Positions 44,789-53,810 of a stretch of DNA of 64,000 nt are shown in pieces. Positions within the stretch are counted from its first letter, which is position 1; each line of letters begins with the position of its first letter. This DNA comes from JBGTSJ01 sp041940305 (GTDB lineage: Bacteria > Planctomycetota > Planctomycetia > Planctomycetales > Planctomycetaceae): positions 1-64,000 of the forward strand of contig JBGTSJ010000001.1 in the NCBI GenBank assembly GCA_041940305.1. Direction: 5' to 3'. A program made the position numbers and the translations under genes. Under the pieces are notes generated by a model, which saw only the letters and a list, made by a program, of their open reading frames with translations, searched no databases and was not told the DNA's origin.

Positions 44789-45670
44789 TCATCGGCGGGT
44801 CGGCGCCGCCTGCAGGGTGCCCATCCGGCCGGATTGATAATCCACGATCGCCTGACGGATTTCCTCGCGCGTATTCATGACGAACGGGCCCTGTCCGGCC
44901 ACCGGCTCGCCGATCGGCTCCCCGGACAACAGCAGCACCCGCGCGTCCTCGGCGCTCTCCAGCGCAACCCCCTCTCCGGAGAGTTCGAACTCGACCAGCT
45001 CTCCCGCAGTCACCGTGTCTCCCCCTTCCATCCGGAGCGCGCCGCGCTGCACGACCACCAGCGTCGTAAATCGATCCGGAACAGGAATCTCCACCTTTTG
45101 TTCAGCCGCCAGGGTCAAGTCCCAGACCAGAATCGGAGTCACAGTCCGCGCAGGACTGCGTACATCCCCAAACGCACCCGCGATAACGCGCACCGCCCCC
45201 GCTCCCTGTGGCAGTTCGATGCGGGGAATCTGCGAATCGAGTATCTCCTGGTACCGCGGTGAGGACATCTTTTCGGAGGCGGGCAGGTTCACCCACAGTT
45301 GCACCATCTCCAGCACGCCTCCCTCGCGCGAAAACCGCTCGCTGTGGAATTCCTCATGCACGACGCCCGCCGCGGCCGTCATCCATTGCACGTCGCCGGC
45401 GCCGATCTTCCCCCGGTTCCCGCCGGAATCCCGATGCTCCAGCTCCCCCTCGTAAACAATTGTGACCGTCTCGAAACCGCGATGCGGATGTTCGCCCACC
45501 CCGCGCGGCGCAGTCTGCGGCGCGAACTCATGCGGCCCGGCATAGTCCAGCAGCAGGAACGGATCAAACCGGTTCCCTTCGCCATAAGAGAACAGGCTGC
45601 GGACGGGGAAACCGTCCCCCACCCAATGCTGGGGAACATTCCTGACGACGCGGTGGATGCGCTTGGCCAT
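44789..45670 (-). CDS. Pirin-family protein
   Basis: The 293-residue bicupin has the pirin metal-binding motif HPHRGFETVTIVYEGELEHRDS. GDVQWMTAAAGVVHEEFHSE and a second cupin (LTLAAEQKVEIPVPDRFTTL) follow. Pirins bind iron and some act as quercetin 2,3-dioxygenases or redox-dependent co-regulators; the role here is unknown. The start at 45670 is the ATG before the conserved VPQHWVGDGFPVRSLFSY. It converges with hemH (26 bp apart). Confidence 0.93.
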   Translation of the reverse strand: MAKRIHRVVRNVPQHWVGDGFPVRSLFSYGEGNRFDPFLLLDYAGPHEFAPQTAPRGVGEHPHRGFETVTIVYEGELEHRDSGGNRGKIGAGDVQWMTAAAGVVHEEFHSERFSREGGVLEMVQLWVNLPASEKMSSPRYQEILDSQIPRIELPQGAGAVRVIAGAFGDVRSPARTVTPILVWDLTLAAEQKVEIPVPDRFTTLVVVQRGALRMEGGDTVTAGELVEFELSGEGVALESAEDARVLLLSGEPIGEPVAGQGPFVMNTREEIRQAIVDYQSGRMGTLQAAPTRR

Positions 45671-45941
45671 GTACTTTGCTCCAGATACTGCATCATAGCG
45701 CGTCAATGCACCACGGCCAGCGCGTCCGCCTTGCGGCTCGGGCGGTCGGCCGGGAACTGGCTCAATGGACATTTGATTGACCACCAACCATCAGCGACAC
45801 CCCGACTTCACGCGCAGTGCTCGACGCCTTGTCACGCAACGCGCTGATCACGAAACTGGATCTTGATGTTCCACCGTCCCATATCCACTGTTGAGGACGG
45901 CAGCATCTGCCTCCTTCACCGCAAATTGACCGGAGGCGACG

Positions 45942-47228
45942 TTGAACAGCCACGCGAACTCCGACCCAATGCACGACCTCGACCAATACTGCCGCCAGAC
46001 TGCCGCCAACGCCCGCGCCGCAGGCCGGCGGCTGGCGACGGCTTCGACCGCCCGGAAAAACGACTGGCTGCGGCGATCGGCCGCTTCGATCCGCCGCCAC
46101 CTTGACGATCTCCTTGCCGCCAACGCGCAGGATCTCGAACAGGCTCCCCGCTACGGACTCACGTCCGCCGCCACCGATCGCCTGCGCCTGACGCCGCCGC
46201 GACTCGAAGCCATCGCCGCTGCGCTGGAGGAGGTCGCCGAACTGCCGGACCCGGTCGGCGAGACCATCGAAAGCCTGACCCGGCCGAACGGCCTTGAAGT
46301 CAGCCGTGTACGCGTACCGCTGGGGGTCGTGTTCTTCATTTACGAGTCGCGCCCCAACGTCACGGCCGACGCCGCCGCGATCTGCGTCAAAAGCGGAAAC
46401 GCGGTCATCCTGCGCGGCGGCAAGGAGGCCCTGCACAGCAATCAGGCCCTGCACCGGGTGCTGGCGGACGCCCTCGAGGAGTGCGGACTTCCTCCGGATG
46501 CCGTGCAGCTGGTGCAGACCATCGACCGCGAGGCCGTCGGCCGTTTCCTGCAGTTGAGCGAGTTCATCGACGTCGCGATTCCCCGCGGCGGCAAGTCGCT
46601 GATCGAGCGCGTCGCCGCCGAAGCCGCCATGCCCGTCATCAAGCACTTCGACGGCCTCTGCCACGTCTATGTCGATCGTTCAGCCGATCTCGACATGGCG
46701 CGGGACATCATCATCAACAGCAAATGCCAGCGGCCCGGCGTCTGCAACGCGGCCGAGTCGCTGCTCGTCCATGCGGATGCGGCGGATCGCTTTCTTCCCC
46801 AGGTCGGTCCGGCACTGGCGGCCGCCGGAGTGGAGATCCGTGGAGACGCGCGTGTCCGCGAGTTCCTCCCGGATGCCCGGGTGGCCCAGGAGCAGGATTT
46901 CCGGACGGAGTTTCTGGACCTGATCCTGGCCGCGAAAGTGGTCGACGATCTGGATCAGGCGATCACCCACATCAACTCGTACGGATCGCACCACACCGAC
47001 GCCATCGTCACGTCGGACGACGCCGCGGCCCGGCGTTTCGTCGAGGAAGTCGATTCCGCCGCGGTCATGGTCAACGCCAGCACGCGGTTCAACGACGGCG
47101 GCGAACTGGGGCTCGGGGCCGAAATCGGCATCAGCACCGACAAGTTCCACGCCCGCGGCCCCTGCGGCCTCCGCGAACTCACCAGCTACAAGTACATCGT
47201 CCGCGGCGCCGGCCAGATCCGAGGCTGA
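45942..47228 (+). CDS. proA: Glutamate-5-semialdehyde dehydrogenase
   Basis: ProA reduces gamma-glutamyl phosphate to glutamate-5-semialdehyde in proline synthesis. The 428-residue protein has VPLGVVFFIYESRPNVTADA, LRGGKEALHSN, AIPRGGKSLIERV and the catalytic-cysteine segment KCQRPGVCNAAESLLVH. It ends FHARGPCGLRELTSYKYIV. The first codon is TTG at 45942, five bases after GGAGG; ATG at 45969 is an alternative. No proB gene is adjacent. Confidence 0.96.
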   Translation: MNSHANSDPMHDLDQYCRQTAANARAAGRRLATASTARKNDWLRRSAASIRRHLDDLLAANAQDLEQAPRYGLTSAATDRLRLTPPRLEAIAAALEEVAELPDPVGETIESLTRPNGLEVSRVRVPLGVVFFIYESRPNVTADAAAICVKSGNAVILRGGKEALHSNQALHRVLADALEECGLPPDAVQLVQTIDREAVGRFLQLSEFIDVAIPRGGKSLIERVAAEAAMPVIKHFDGLCHVYVDRSADLDMARDIIINSKCQRPGVCNAAESLLVHADAADRFLPQVGPALAAAGVEIRGDARVREFLPDARVAQEQDFRTEFLDLILAAKVVDDLDQAITHINSYGSHHTDAIVTSDDAAARRFVEEVDSAAVMVNASTRFNDGGELGLGAEIGISTDKFHARGPCGLRELTSYKYIVRGAGQIRG

Positions 47229-47264
47229 CGCCCCGCGGCGTGCGGCCGATCCGCACGTCGCTTC

Positions 47265-47293
47265 TTGACCGCCCGCGCATCGTGGGATAAAAA
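47265..47293 (+). promoter_or_regulatory. Promoter of infC
   Basis: TTGACC (47265-47270) and TAAAAA (47288-47293) are 17 bp apart. The predicted transcription start near 47300 lies downstream of an in-frame TTG at 47265, which argues that infC begins at the ATG 47355. Confidence 0.5.
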
Positions 47294-47354
47294 CGGACTA
47301 CTGGTCGTGCTGCGCCGCGGCACACAGGAACCCCACTATCCAACAGAAAGCCCA

Positions 47355-47876
47355 ATGCGAGGAACTGCAACACCCGAACACACTCACAGGATCAACGAGC
47401 AGATCCGTCTCACCCCCGTGCGCGTCGTCGATCACCACGGCGAAATGCTGGGAGTCATTCCGACCGCCGATGCTCTCAAGGTTGCGGTCGAAGCCGGGCT
47501 CGATCTCGTCGAGGTCGCCCCCAACGAGCGTCCGCCTGTCTGCCGCATTCTGGACTACGGTAAGTTCAAGTACGAGCAGAAGAAGAAGACGCAGCAGAAG
47601 ACGCATCAGATCCAGATCAAGGAGATCCGGCTGCGTCCGAAGATCGGCGATCACGACGTCGAATTCAAGATGAAGCAGGCCCGGACCTTCCTGGAGCACA
47701 AGGACAAGGTCAAGCTCAACGTCATGTTCCGTGGCCGCGAAAACGCCCACCACGAACGGGGCCGCGAGATCCTCAATCAGGTGATCACCTCGCTCGAGGA
47801 CATCGCCAAGATCGAGAAGCCGCCCGGCATGGAAGGGGGCCGCAGCATGACCGCCGTCCTCGCGCCGAGGACGTAG
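47355..47876 (+). CDS. infC: Translation initiation factor IF-3
   Basis: IF-3 binds the 30S subunit and checks the start codon and initiator tRNA. The 173-residue product has the N-domain RINEQIRLTPVRVVDHHGEM, LDLVEVAPNERPPVCRILDYGKFKYE, the lysine-rich linker, and the C-domain KEIRLRPKIGDHDVEFKMKQ and FRGRENAHHERG. It starts at the ATG 47355, which is plausible for IF-3 length. The rare AUU start used for autoregulation in enterobacteria is not seen. rpmI and rplT, its usual partners, do not follow. Confidence 0.96.
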   Translation: MRGTATPEHTHRINEQIRLTPVRVVDHHGEMLGVIPTADALKVAVEAGLDLVEVAPNERPPVCRILDYGKFKYEQKKKTQQKTHQIQIKEIRLRPKIGDHDVEFKMKQARTFLEHKDKVKLNVMFRGRENAHHERGREILNQVITSLEDIAKIEKPPGMEGGRSMTAVLAPRT

Positions 47877-47985
47877 GCCGCCGGTATTCCTCCCTCTCCC
47901 GCGCGAACAGCCTCCGGACGGGATCATCCCACCATCGCGGGAGGGGGGGCGTAACGAGGGTTTACGACGCGTCCCAATACCCCCG

Positions 47986-48240
47986 TCAGTTCGCCGCGGC
48001 GGCGTCCACGTTGATCCGCCGCCCCCCCTGATCGAAGAAGACGCTGCCGTCCACCAGCGCAAACAACGTGTAATCGCTGCCGGTGCCGACGTTGCGCCCC
48101 GCGTGCCATTTCGTGCCGCACTGCCGGATCAGGATGTTCCCCGCCGTCACCTGCTCGCCGCCGAACTTCTTCACGCCGCGCCGCTGCGCATTCGAATCGC
48201 GGCCGTTGCGGGTCGAGCCCTGTCCCTTCTTATGTGCCAT
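47986..48240 (-). CDS. rpmA: 50S ribosomal protein L27
   Basis: The 84-residue protein begins MAHKKGQGSTRNGRDSNAQR and contains GVKKFGGEQVTAGNILIRQ and GTKWHAGRNVGTGSDYTLFAL. These are the full L27 core, whose N-terminus reaches the peptidyl-transferase centre. In most bacteria rplU lies immediately upstream, but here the upstream minus-strand sequence is non-coding and the CAP-domain gene is on the other strand. It converges with infC. Confidence 0.97.
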   Translation of the reverse strand: MAHKKGQGSTRNGRDSNAQRRGVKKFGGEQVTAGNILIRQCGTKWHAGRNVGTGSDYTLFALVDGSVFFDQGGRRINVDAAAAN

Positions 48241-48428
48241 CTCAGTAACCTTGCGGCGAAGCCGTGCAGATGTCTCGGATCGTCAGTTTCTCGGGCCACG
48301 CAGTATTGCGGAGCGTCCCTCCCGCTGCAAGTCCGTGACAGACGCGCGAACGCGCAAGCCGCGTTGGATGCGTAAATTGCAGTGAATTGAGAACCTGGAA
48401 TCGATCCGCTAACGTCCCCACCCCGCCA

Positions 48429-48446
48429 GCCGATCCGCGGATCGGC
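48429..48446. repeat. Perfect 18-bp palindrome upstream of the CAP-domain gene
   Basis: GCCGATCCGCGGATCGGC reads the same on both strands and lies 62 bp before the CAP-domain start. It is a candidate operator for a dimeric regulator or a hairpin; no regulator is adjacent. Confidence 0.45.
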
Positions 48447-48507
48447 CGGGGGCAAAGACGAGTGGTCAGGCTGTATCGGCTCGTAGAACGCCAGGAGCAT
48501 TCTCACA

Positions 48508-49047
48508 ATGCCCGTTCGACAAGGACTGTGGGCCACACTGTTCGCGGCGCTGCTGTGCGGCGCCGTTGCGGCGGATCCCGGTGGATCCGATGAGCGAAAG
48601 GCCGACAGGACGTCGCCTGAAACGTCCAAAGGCGTGACGGTTGAGGCCCGGAAGCCGAACCCCAGCGCCGACGACGATGCCCCCAGAGAGGAGACACCGG
48701 CGGCCGGTCCGCACGACTGGCTCATCAAGCACCCAACAATCCAGCGGCTGCTCGAACTGCACAACCACACCCGCGCACGGGCCGGGCTCGCGCCCTTGGC
48801 GCTCAACACCGACATGTGCCTCGCCGCGCAGCGGCACGCGAACTGGATGGCCAGCTACGGCTCGTTCTCGCACAGCGGACTCCCGTACCGCGAGAACATC
48901 GCCTACAGCCAGCCCTCTCCCGAGCAGGCAGTTCAGTCCTGGACCTACTCCCCCGGCCATTACGCCAACATGTGCAGCGGCCGCGAGTGCGGATTCGGCT
49001 ACCAGGTCCGCGGCGGCGTCGGCTACTGGGTCGCCGTGTTCCGTTAA
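48508..49047 (+). CDS. Secreted CAP/SCP-like domain protein
   Basis: The 179-residue product has a signal peptide (GLWATLFAALLCGAVAA) and an acidic Pro/Ser-rich linker. A CAP (cysteine-rich secretory/PR-1) domain follows: LLELHNHTRARAGLAPLALN, AQRHANWMASYGSFSHSG, YRENIAYSQPSPEQAVQSW and SPGHYANMCSGRECGFGYQV. The paired histidines and ENIA block are the CAP cavity residues. CAP proteins bind lipids or act as peptidases or toxins; the role here is unknown. Confidence 0.92.
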   Translation: MPVRQGLWATLFAALLCGAVAADPGGSDERKADRTSPETSKGVTVEARKPNPSADDDAPREETPAAGPHDWLIKHPTIQRLLELHNHTRARAGLAPLALNTDMCLAAQRHANWMASYGSFSHSGLPYRENIAYSQPSPEQAVQSWTYSPGHYANMCSGRECGFGYQVRGGVGYWVAVFR

Positions 49048-49068
49048 ACCTTCCCGCGACACCCCTCA

Positions 49069-49104
49069 CAGAAACCCGGTTTCTCCAAAGAAACCGGGTT
49101 TCTG
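49069..49104. repeat. Dispersed palindrome family A, copy 7 (with T-run)
   Basis: CAGAAACCCGGTTTCT and AGAAACCGGGTTTCTG pair over 16 bp, and TTTTT follows at 49105. Located 22 bp after the CAP-domain stop codon, it should work as a rho-independent terminator for that gene. It is the most terminator-like copy of the family. Confidence 0.85.
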
Positions 49105-49282
49105 TTTTTCCTCCCCAGTGATTCCCGACTTCACCTCTGCGACCGGGCTAACTTTCCTACATCAGCGGGGAGACCTACTCCCTTCTCTGGTTGCCGGGCG
49201 ATGCGCAAGCCGTTATTCATATGTTATGCGGCCCCGCCGAATTCCGACCGCCTGCCCGGCCTGATCACTCTCCGCGGAACCA

Positions 49283-50671
49283 ATGAAGATGCCTCGTTCA
49301 ATGTTCGACATGGATCGTCGTCACGCCCTCCGCGTCGCCGCCGCGGGCGTCGTGGGGAGCGCACTCCCGCCCATCATTCGGCCCGCCGACGCCTCGCCGC
49401 AGGCCGCAGCCGGCAAGGCCAAATCCGTCATCCTCGTGGTCCTCAGCGGCGGTCTCAGCCAGCTGGATACCCTCGATCCCAAGCCCGAAGCGCCGGTCGA
49501 AATCCGCGGTGAGTTTGCACCCGTCAACACCACCGTCCCCGGCGTCTCCGTCTGCGAACACCTCCCGCTGCTGGCCCAACAGCTGAACCGGTGGTCCGTC
49601 GTCCGCACGATGGCCCATACCGAGGGAAATCACCTGCTGGCGATGCACGTCGCGCTCACCGGCCGGCCCACCCCGGTTCCCCGCGGCACGGCCAGCGACC
49701 TCGATCGCGTCCAGTCCCGCCACGACTTCCCCAATCTCGCCTCCGCCCTCGACTACGTCCGCCCGCGCAGCGACGGCATCCCCACCGGCGTCTCGCTGCC
49801 CAACTACTTCATCGAGGGCCCCCTCACCTGGCCCGGACAGTACGCCGGCTTCCTCGGTCCCCGGCACGATCCCTGGCAGATCAACCACGACCCCAACGAC
49901 GCCAACTTCAAGGTCGACGCCCTCTCCCGTCCCGACGACGTCGCCGCCCCGCGCCTCCTCTCCCGACGCGAACTGCTCGACCATCTTGAACTCGATCGCG
50001 CAAACTCGGCAGCTGCCGAAGTAGCGGCCTTCGGCGAGCAGCAGGGACTGGCCTTCAACCTGCTCACCTCCGACCGCGTCGCCGGCGCCTTCGAAATCAA
50101 TCACGAGCCCGACGAAACCCGCGAGCGATACGGCCGGAACAAGTTTGGACAGTCGCTCCTCCTCGCCCGACGCCTCGTCGAAGCCGGCGTCCCCATTATC
50201 CAGGCCGCAATGGGCATCGTGCAGACGTGGGACACCCACGTCGACAACTGGGGCCGCCTGAAGAACACCCTTCTCCCGCAGCTTGACCGGGGCCTCGCGG
50301 CGCTGATGGATGACCTCTCCGCCTCAGGCAGGCTGGACGAGACGCTGGTCATCGTCACGGGTGAGTTCGGCCGCACCCCCCGCGTCTCCACACTCCCCGG
50401 CTCGACCGAACCCGGACGCGACCATTGGCCCCCGGTCTACAGCGCACTCTTCGCCGGCGCGGGGGTCCGCGGTGGGCAGGTGCTCGGCCAGAGCGACTCC
50501 ACCGCAGCCTACCCCGTCTCCCGCTCCTGGTCCCCGGCCGACATGTGCACCACCATCTTCGACGCCCTCGGCGTCAGCCACGATGCCGTCGTCGTCGACC
50601 CCCTCGGCCGCCCCAATCACCTGCTCAACGGCAGCGTGATGACCCACCTCTACACCGGGCACACCGCGTAG
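49283..50671 (+). CDS. DUF1501 protein
   Basis: The 462-residue product begins MKMPRSMFDMDRRHALRVAA, a twin-arginine-like signal. DUF1501 blocks follow: VILVVLSGGLSQLDTLDPKPE, FGQSLLLARRLVEAGVPIIQ, TWDTHVDNWGRLK, LVIVTGEFGRTPRVSTLPGS and FAGAGVRGGQVLGQSD. No DUF1549/1553 gene is adjacent, so this is an orphan member. It converges with another DUF1501 gene on the opposite strand (78 bp apart), from which it differs clearly in sequence. Confidence 0.94.
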   Translation: MKMPRSMFDMDRRHALRVAAAGVVGSALPPIIRPADASPQAAAGKAKSVILVVLSGGLSQLDTLDPKPEAPVEIRGEFAPVNTTVPGVSVCEHLPLLAQQLNRWSVVRTMAHTEGNHLLAMHVALTGRPTPVPRGTASDLDRVQSRHDFPNLASALDYVRPRSDGIPTGVSLPNYFIEGPLTWPGQYAGFLGPRHDPWQINHDPNDANFKVDALSRPDDVAAPRLLSRRELLDHLELDRANSAAAEVAAFGEQQGLAFNLLTSDRVAGAFEINHEPDETRERYGRNKFGQSLLLARRLVEAGVPIIQAAMGIVQTWDTHVDNWGRLKNTLLPQLDRGLAALMDDLSASGRLDETLVIVTGEFGRTPRVSTLPGSTEPGRDHWPPVYSALFAGAGVRGGQVLGQSDSTAAYPVSRSWSPADMCTTIFDALGVSHDAVVVDPLGRPNHLLNGSVMTHLYTGHTA

Positions 50672-50749
50672 CCCACTCGCTATGCCTCCGGCCAGGTGGA
50701 CGAGCGGTCGCGTCTGACCTTGGGCACCGCACCTCTTACAGCCGCGGGA

Positions 50750-52174
50750 TCAGAACAGTTCCGCGATCGGTTCACCCAGATGCCCGTAGTACACCGGACG
50801 CCGCGCGTTCGTGTACAGCGGCGCGTCCCGATCCAGTCCCAGCTTCGCATACACCGTCGCGGCGTAATCTTCCGGGGTGTGCGGATGAGAGATGGCATAG
50901 CCCCCCTCCTCGTCCGATTCCCCGATGATCTGTCCTCCCGGCACGCCGGCCCCCGCGAACGCCATCGAGTACGCGTGCGTCCAGTGGTCGCGCCCCTGGA
51001 ACTTGTTGAGCCGCGGCGTCCGCCCGAACTCCGACAGAAAGCACACGAGCGTGTCCGCCAGCAGCCCCCGATCGTCCAGGTCAGAAATCAGCGCCGCGAA
51101 CGCCTGGTCCGTGCTCCCCATCATCACCCAGTGGCCGATGCCGTACCGCCCTTCGCCCCCCGCCTTGTCCCGCACCGTGCCGCAACTGGCGGGCGTGTAG
51201 ATCAGGTCGTGATGATCCCAGTTCAGATTGAAGCCGCCCGGCGTCTCATCGGTCAGCGGCCACCGCACATCCACGGTCACATACCGCACCCCCGCTTCAA
51301 TCAGCCGCCGCGCCAGCAGATAACACGAGCCCCGATGCCCCGCTCCGTACCGCTCGCGAACCGCGGCCGGTTCAGCCTGCAGATCAAAGGCCTCCGCCAC
51401 GCTGCGGCTGGTGAGCGTATCGAACGCCTGCTCATAGAATCGGTCCATCCCCCCCAGCTGAGGTGAGCATCCCGGCCCATTCAGAAACGCATCATCCAGC
51501 GACGCCAGCAAACCGTGACGCTGCCGCAATCGGTCGGCCTTGTTCTCCGGCCGCGCCAGCAGATCGGCGACGGACCAATCAGGATCGGAGAGATCGCGCC
51601 CGCCCGTCTTGAACACCTTGTACGACGCCGGTAGGAATCCCGTCCGTGTCTCCGCAGCCTGCTCGTGGTTCCCAGGAATCATGATGTACGGCGGGAGCCG
51701 CGGATTCTCGGTCCCCATCACCCGGCTGACGATCGACCCGACATCCGGCATCTCAATCAGGCTCGAGGGATGCGCCCCGGAGAGCGCGTACTGCGTCCCA
51801 TTCGGATGCGCATCGGCCCCGGCCACCGCATGATGCATCGACCGCACCACCGCCAGCATGTGGGCGATGCGCGCCGTATGCGGCAGGAGCGCCGTGAACT
51901 GAATGCCGGAAACGCTCGTCGCGATCGGCCGGTGCGGACTTCGGTGATCCACCGGCGCGTCCGGCTTGGGATCCCACGTATCCATGTGGGACAGCCCCCC
52001 CTGCTCGTATACCACGATCACCCGTTTGGCGGCGGGACCCGTCGACTGAGCGGCCGCCGCCGACTCGGCTCGCAGCAGCTCCGGCAGAGTCGCTCCCAGA
52101 ATCGAACCGCTGGCAGCGCTCAGGAATCGGCGCCGCGTCACATCATCCGGTAAGCCTCTTTGCCCATGCGTCAT
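50750..52174 (-). CDS. DUF1501 protein
   Basis: The 474-residue product has a Tat signal (VTRRRFLSAASGSILGATLP). The DUF1501 blocks are VIVVYEQGGLSHMDTWDPKP, SCYLLARRLIEAGVRYVTVD, WDHHDLIYTPASC, LVCFLSEFGRTPRLNKFQGR and FAGAGVPGGQIIGESDEEGG. The start at 52174 places the twin arginines at residues 14-15; an upstream ATG at 52225 gives a less usual N-terminus. It is transcribed divergently from the GntR-ABC locus. Confidence 0.94.
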   Translation of the reverse strand: MTHGQRGLPDDVTRRRFLSAASGSILGATLPELLRAESAAAAQSTGPAAKRVIVVYEQGGLSHMDTWDPKPDAPVDHRSPHRPIATSVSGIQFTALLPHTARIAHMLAVVRSMHHAVAGADAHPNGTQYALSGAHPSSLIEMPDVGSIVSRVMGTENPRLPPYIMIPGNHEQAAETRTGFLPASYKVFKTGGRDLSDPDWSVADLLARPENKADRLRQRHGLLASLDDAFLNGPGCSPQLGGMDRFYEQAFDTLTSRSVAEAFDLQAEPAAVRERYGAGHRGSCYLLARRLIEAGVRYVTVDVRWPLTDETPGGFNLNWDHHDLIYTPASCGTVRDKAGGEGRYGIGHWVMMGSTDQAFAALISDLDDRGLLADTLVCFLSEFGRTPRLNKFQGRDHWTHAYSMAFAGAGVPGGQIIGESDEEGGYAISHPHTPEDYAATVYAKLGLDRDAPLYTNARRPVYYGHLGEPIAELF

Positions 52175-52276
52175 CCACCAGCCCTCGGCTTGGGAGGGGA
52201 AAAGCCAACCGCTCAATGCGAACATAGCATCGACACGCGTTTATATCAAAAAGTCGGACATTCTGATGATTTCTCA

Positions 52277-52328
52277 TTGACATCCCGCCTCCACCATGCG
52301 TACTGTACTACTACGATAGAACAGTAGT
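52277..52328 (+). promoter_or_regulatory. Promoter and nested operator of the GntR-ABC operon
   Basis: TTGACA (52277-52282) and TACTGT (52301-52306) form a promoter with an 18-bp spacer. Two nested inverted repeats overlap the -10 and run past the start site: TACTGT/ACAGTA (52301-52306, 52321-52326) and ACTACT/AGTAGT (52307-52312, 52323-52328). The position just before the GntR start suggests self-repression. Confidence 0.6.
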
Positions 52329-52342
52329 CAGGCGGCGAAATC

Positions 52343-52735
52343 GTGCACCTCCACATCAACGCCAACAACGGCATCCCCATCTACGAGCAGATCGCCAGGC
52401 ACGTGAAGTTCGCCGTCGCCAACGATCGGCTCACGATCGGTGAGCACGTCCCCTCTGTCCGCGAGATGGCCGGCCAGTTAGCCGTCAATCCCAACACCGT
52501 CGCGCGTGCGTACCGCGATCTGCAGTCGCAGGGCGTCCTCATCCCCATCCGCGGCACCGGACTCGCCGTCGCCCCCGAAGCCCCGGCCCGCTGCCGCGCC
52601 GAGCGACTCGACCTCATCCGCCACCGCCTCCGCTCCGTAGTCGCCGAAGCCCTCAACCACCAGGTCCAACCCAACGAACTCCGCCAACTCCTCGAAGACG
52701 AACTCGCCGGACCTTCTTCTAATGAATCACACTAG
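52343..52735 (+). CDS. Short GntR-family (YtrA-type) transcription regulator
   Basis: The 130-residue product has the GntR winged-helix domain (GIPIYEQIARHVKFAVANDR, VPSVREMAGQLAVNPNTVARAYRDL). Only a short helical C-terminal part follows, as in the YtrA subfamily that regulates neighbouring ABC exporters. The start codon is GTG at 52343. A candidate operator overlaps its promoter. It heads a three-gene unit with an ABC ATPase and a permease. Confidence 0.93.
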   Translation: MHLHINANNGIPIYEQIARHVKFAVANDRLTIGEHVPSVREMAGQLAVNPNTVARAYRDLQSQGVLIPIRGTGLAVAPEAPARCRAERLDLIRHRLRSVVAEALNHQVQPNELRQLLEDELAGPSSNESH

Positions 52736-52861
52736 CCCGACGCGCCAGCGAGGGCCAAGCGTTGCCGAGCGCCCCAACCTCCTGAGGCAGCAAGAATCAC
52801 CGCTCACAACAGCTTGACCTCAACTCTTGGCCATCCGCCATCTCCCCACCGGACTCCCGTT

Positions 52862-53791
52862 ATGTCCCCCGTTATCCGCCTTCGCCAGGTCAGCAAACGC
52901 TTCGGCCGCGTCGTCGCCCTCGACGGCGTCTCGTTCGAAGTTCCACCCGGCCGCGTCTGCGCCCTGCTCGGCGCCAACGGCGCCGGCAAGTCCACCGCGA
53001 TCCGCATCCTCCTCGGCCTCGAACAAGCAGATGCCGGCGAGACCGAAGTGCTCGGCATGGACAGCCGCCGCCACGGCCTCGAGATCCGCCGCGCCACCGG
53101 CTACGTCGCCGAACGACCCACCCTCTATGACTGGATGACCGTCGAAGAAACCGGCTGGTTCGCCGCCGGCTTCTATCCCCCCGGCTTTCAGAGAACCTAC
53201 GAGCAGTACACGGAGCGGTTCCAGCTCGACGGCCTGCAGCGAATCCGCGAACTCTCCAAGGGAACCCGCGCCAAAGTCTCTCTCGCGCTCGCCCTCGCCC
53301 ACAGGCCCGACCTCCTCATTCTCGACGAACCCACCTCCGGACTGGATCCCCTCGTCCGCCGCGAGTTCCTCGAAAGCATGGTCGACGTCGCCTCCGAAGG
53401 CCGATCCGTGCTCCTCTCCAGCCACCAGGTCTCCGAAGTCGAACGCGTCGCCGACATGGTCGTCATCCTCCTCGGCGGCAAACTGATCTGCGTCGATGAT
53501 CTCGACGAACTCAAGCGCTCCACCCGCGAGGTCACCGCGACACTTCCGGAAATCACGACCGCGCCTCCCGCGATGCCGGGCGAAATCCTCGCCCACGTCC
53601 AGTTGGGCCACGAGCACGTCTGGATGCTGCGCAACGCCAGCGAACAGCAGATCGCCGACGCCTGCCGCGCCGCCGAAGTTCCGTTTGAAGTCCACGCCCC
53701 TTCACTGGAGGACATCCTGCTCGCCTTGCTCCGCGAATACCGCCGCCCCGGCAGCGAGCGCCCCCGCAACACTCCCGCAATTCAGGTCTGA
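52862..53791 (+). CDS. ABC transporter ATP-binding protein
   Basis: The 309-residue ATPase has Walker A GANGAGKST, an ABC signature that reads LSKGTRAKVSL instead of LSGGQ, Walker B LLILDEPTSGLDP and the H-loop LLSSHQVSEVE. The last ~90 residues form a YtrB/EcsA-like C-terminal extension. The start is the ATG at 52862, just before the domain. With GntR upstream and an ABC-2 type membrane protein downstream, it should power an exporter or membrane-stress system of the Ytr type (inference). Confidence 0.94.
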   Translation: MSPVIRLRQVSKRFGRVVALDGVSFEVPPGRVCALLGANGAGKSTAIRILLGLEQADAGETEVLGMDSRRHGLEIRRATGYVAERPTLYDWMTVEETGWFAAGFYPPGFQRTYEQYTERFQLDGLQRIRELSKGTRAKVSLALALAHRPDLLILDEPTSGLDPLVRREFLESMVDVASEGRSVLLSSHQVSEVERVADMVVILLGGKLICVDDLDELKRSTREVTATLPEITTAPPAMPGEILAHVQLGHEHVWMLRNASEQQIADACRAAEVPFEVHAPSLEDILLALLREYRRPGSERPRNTPAIQV

Positions 53792-53810
53792 ATAACAGCA
53801 GATCGCCCCA

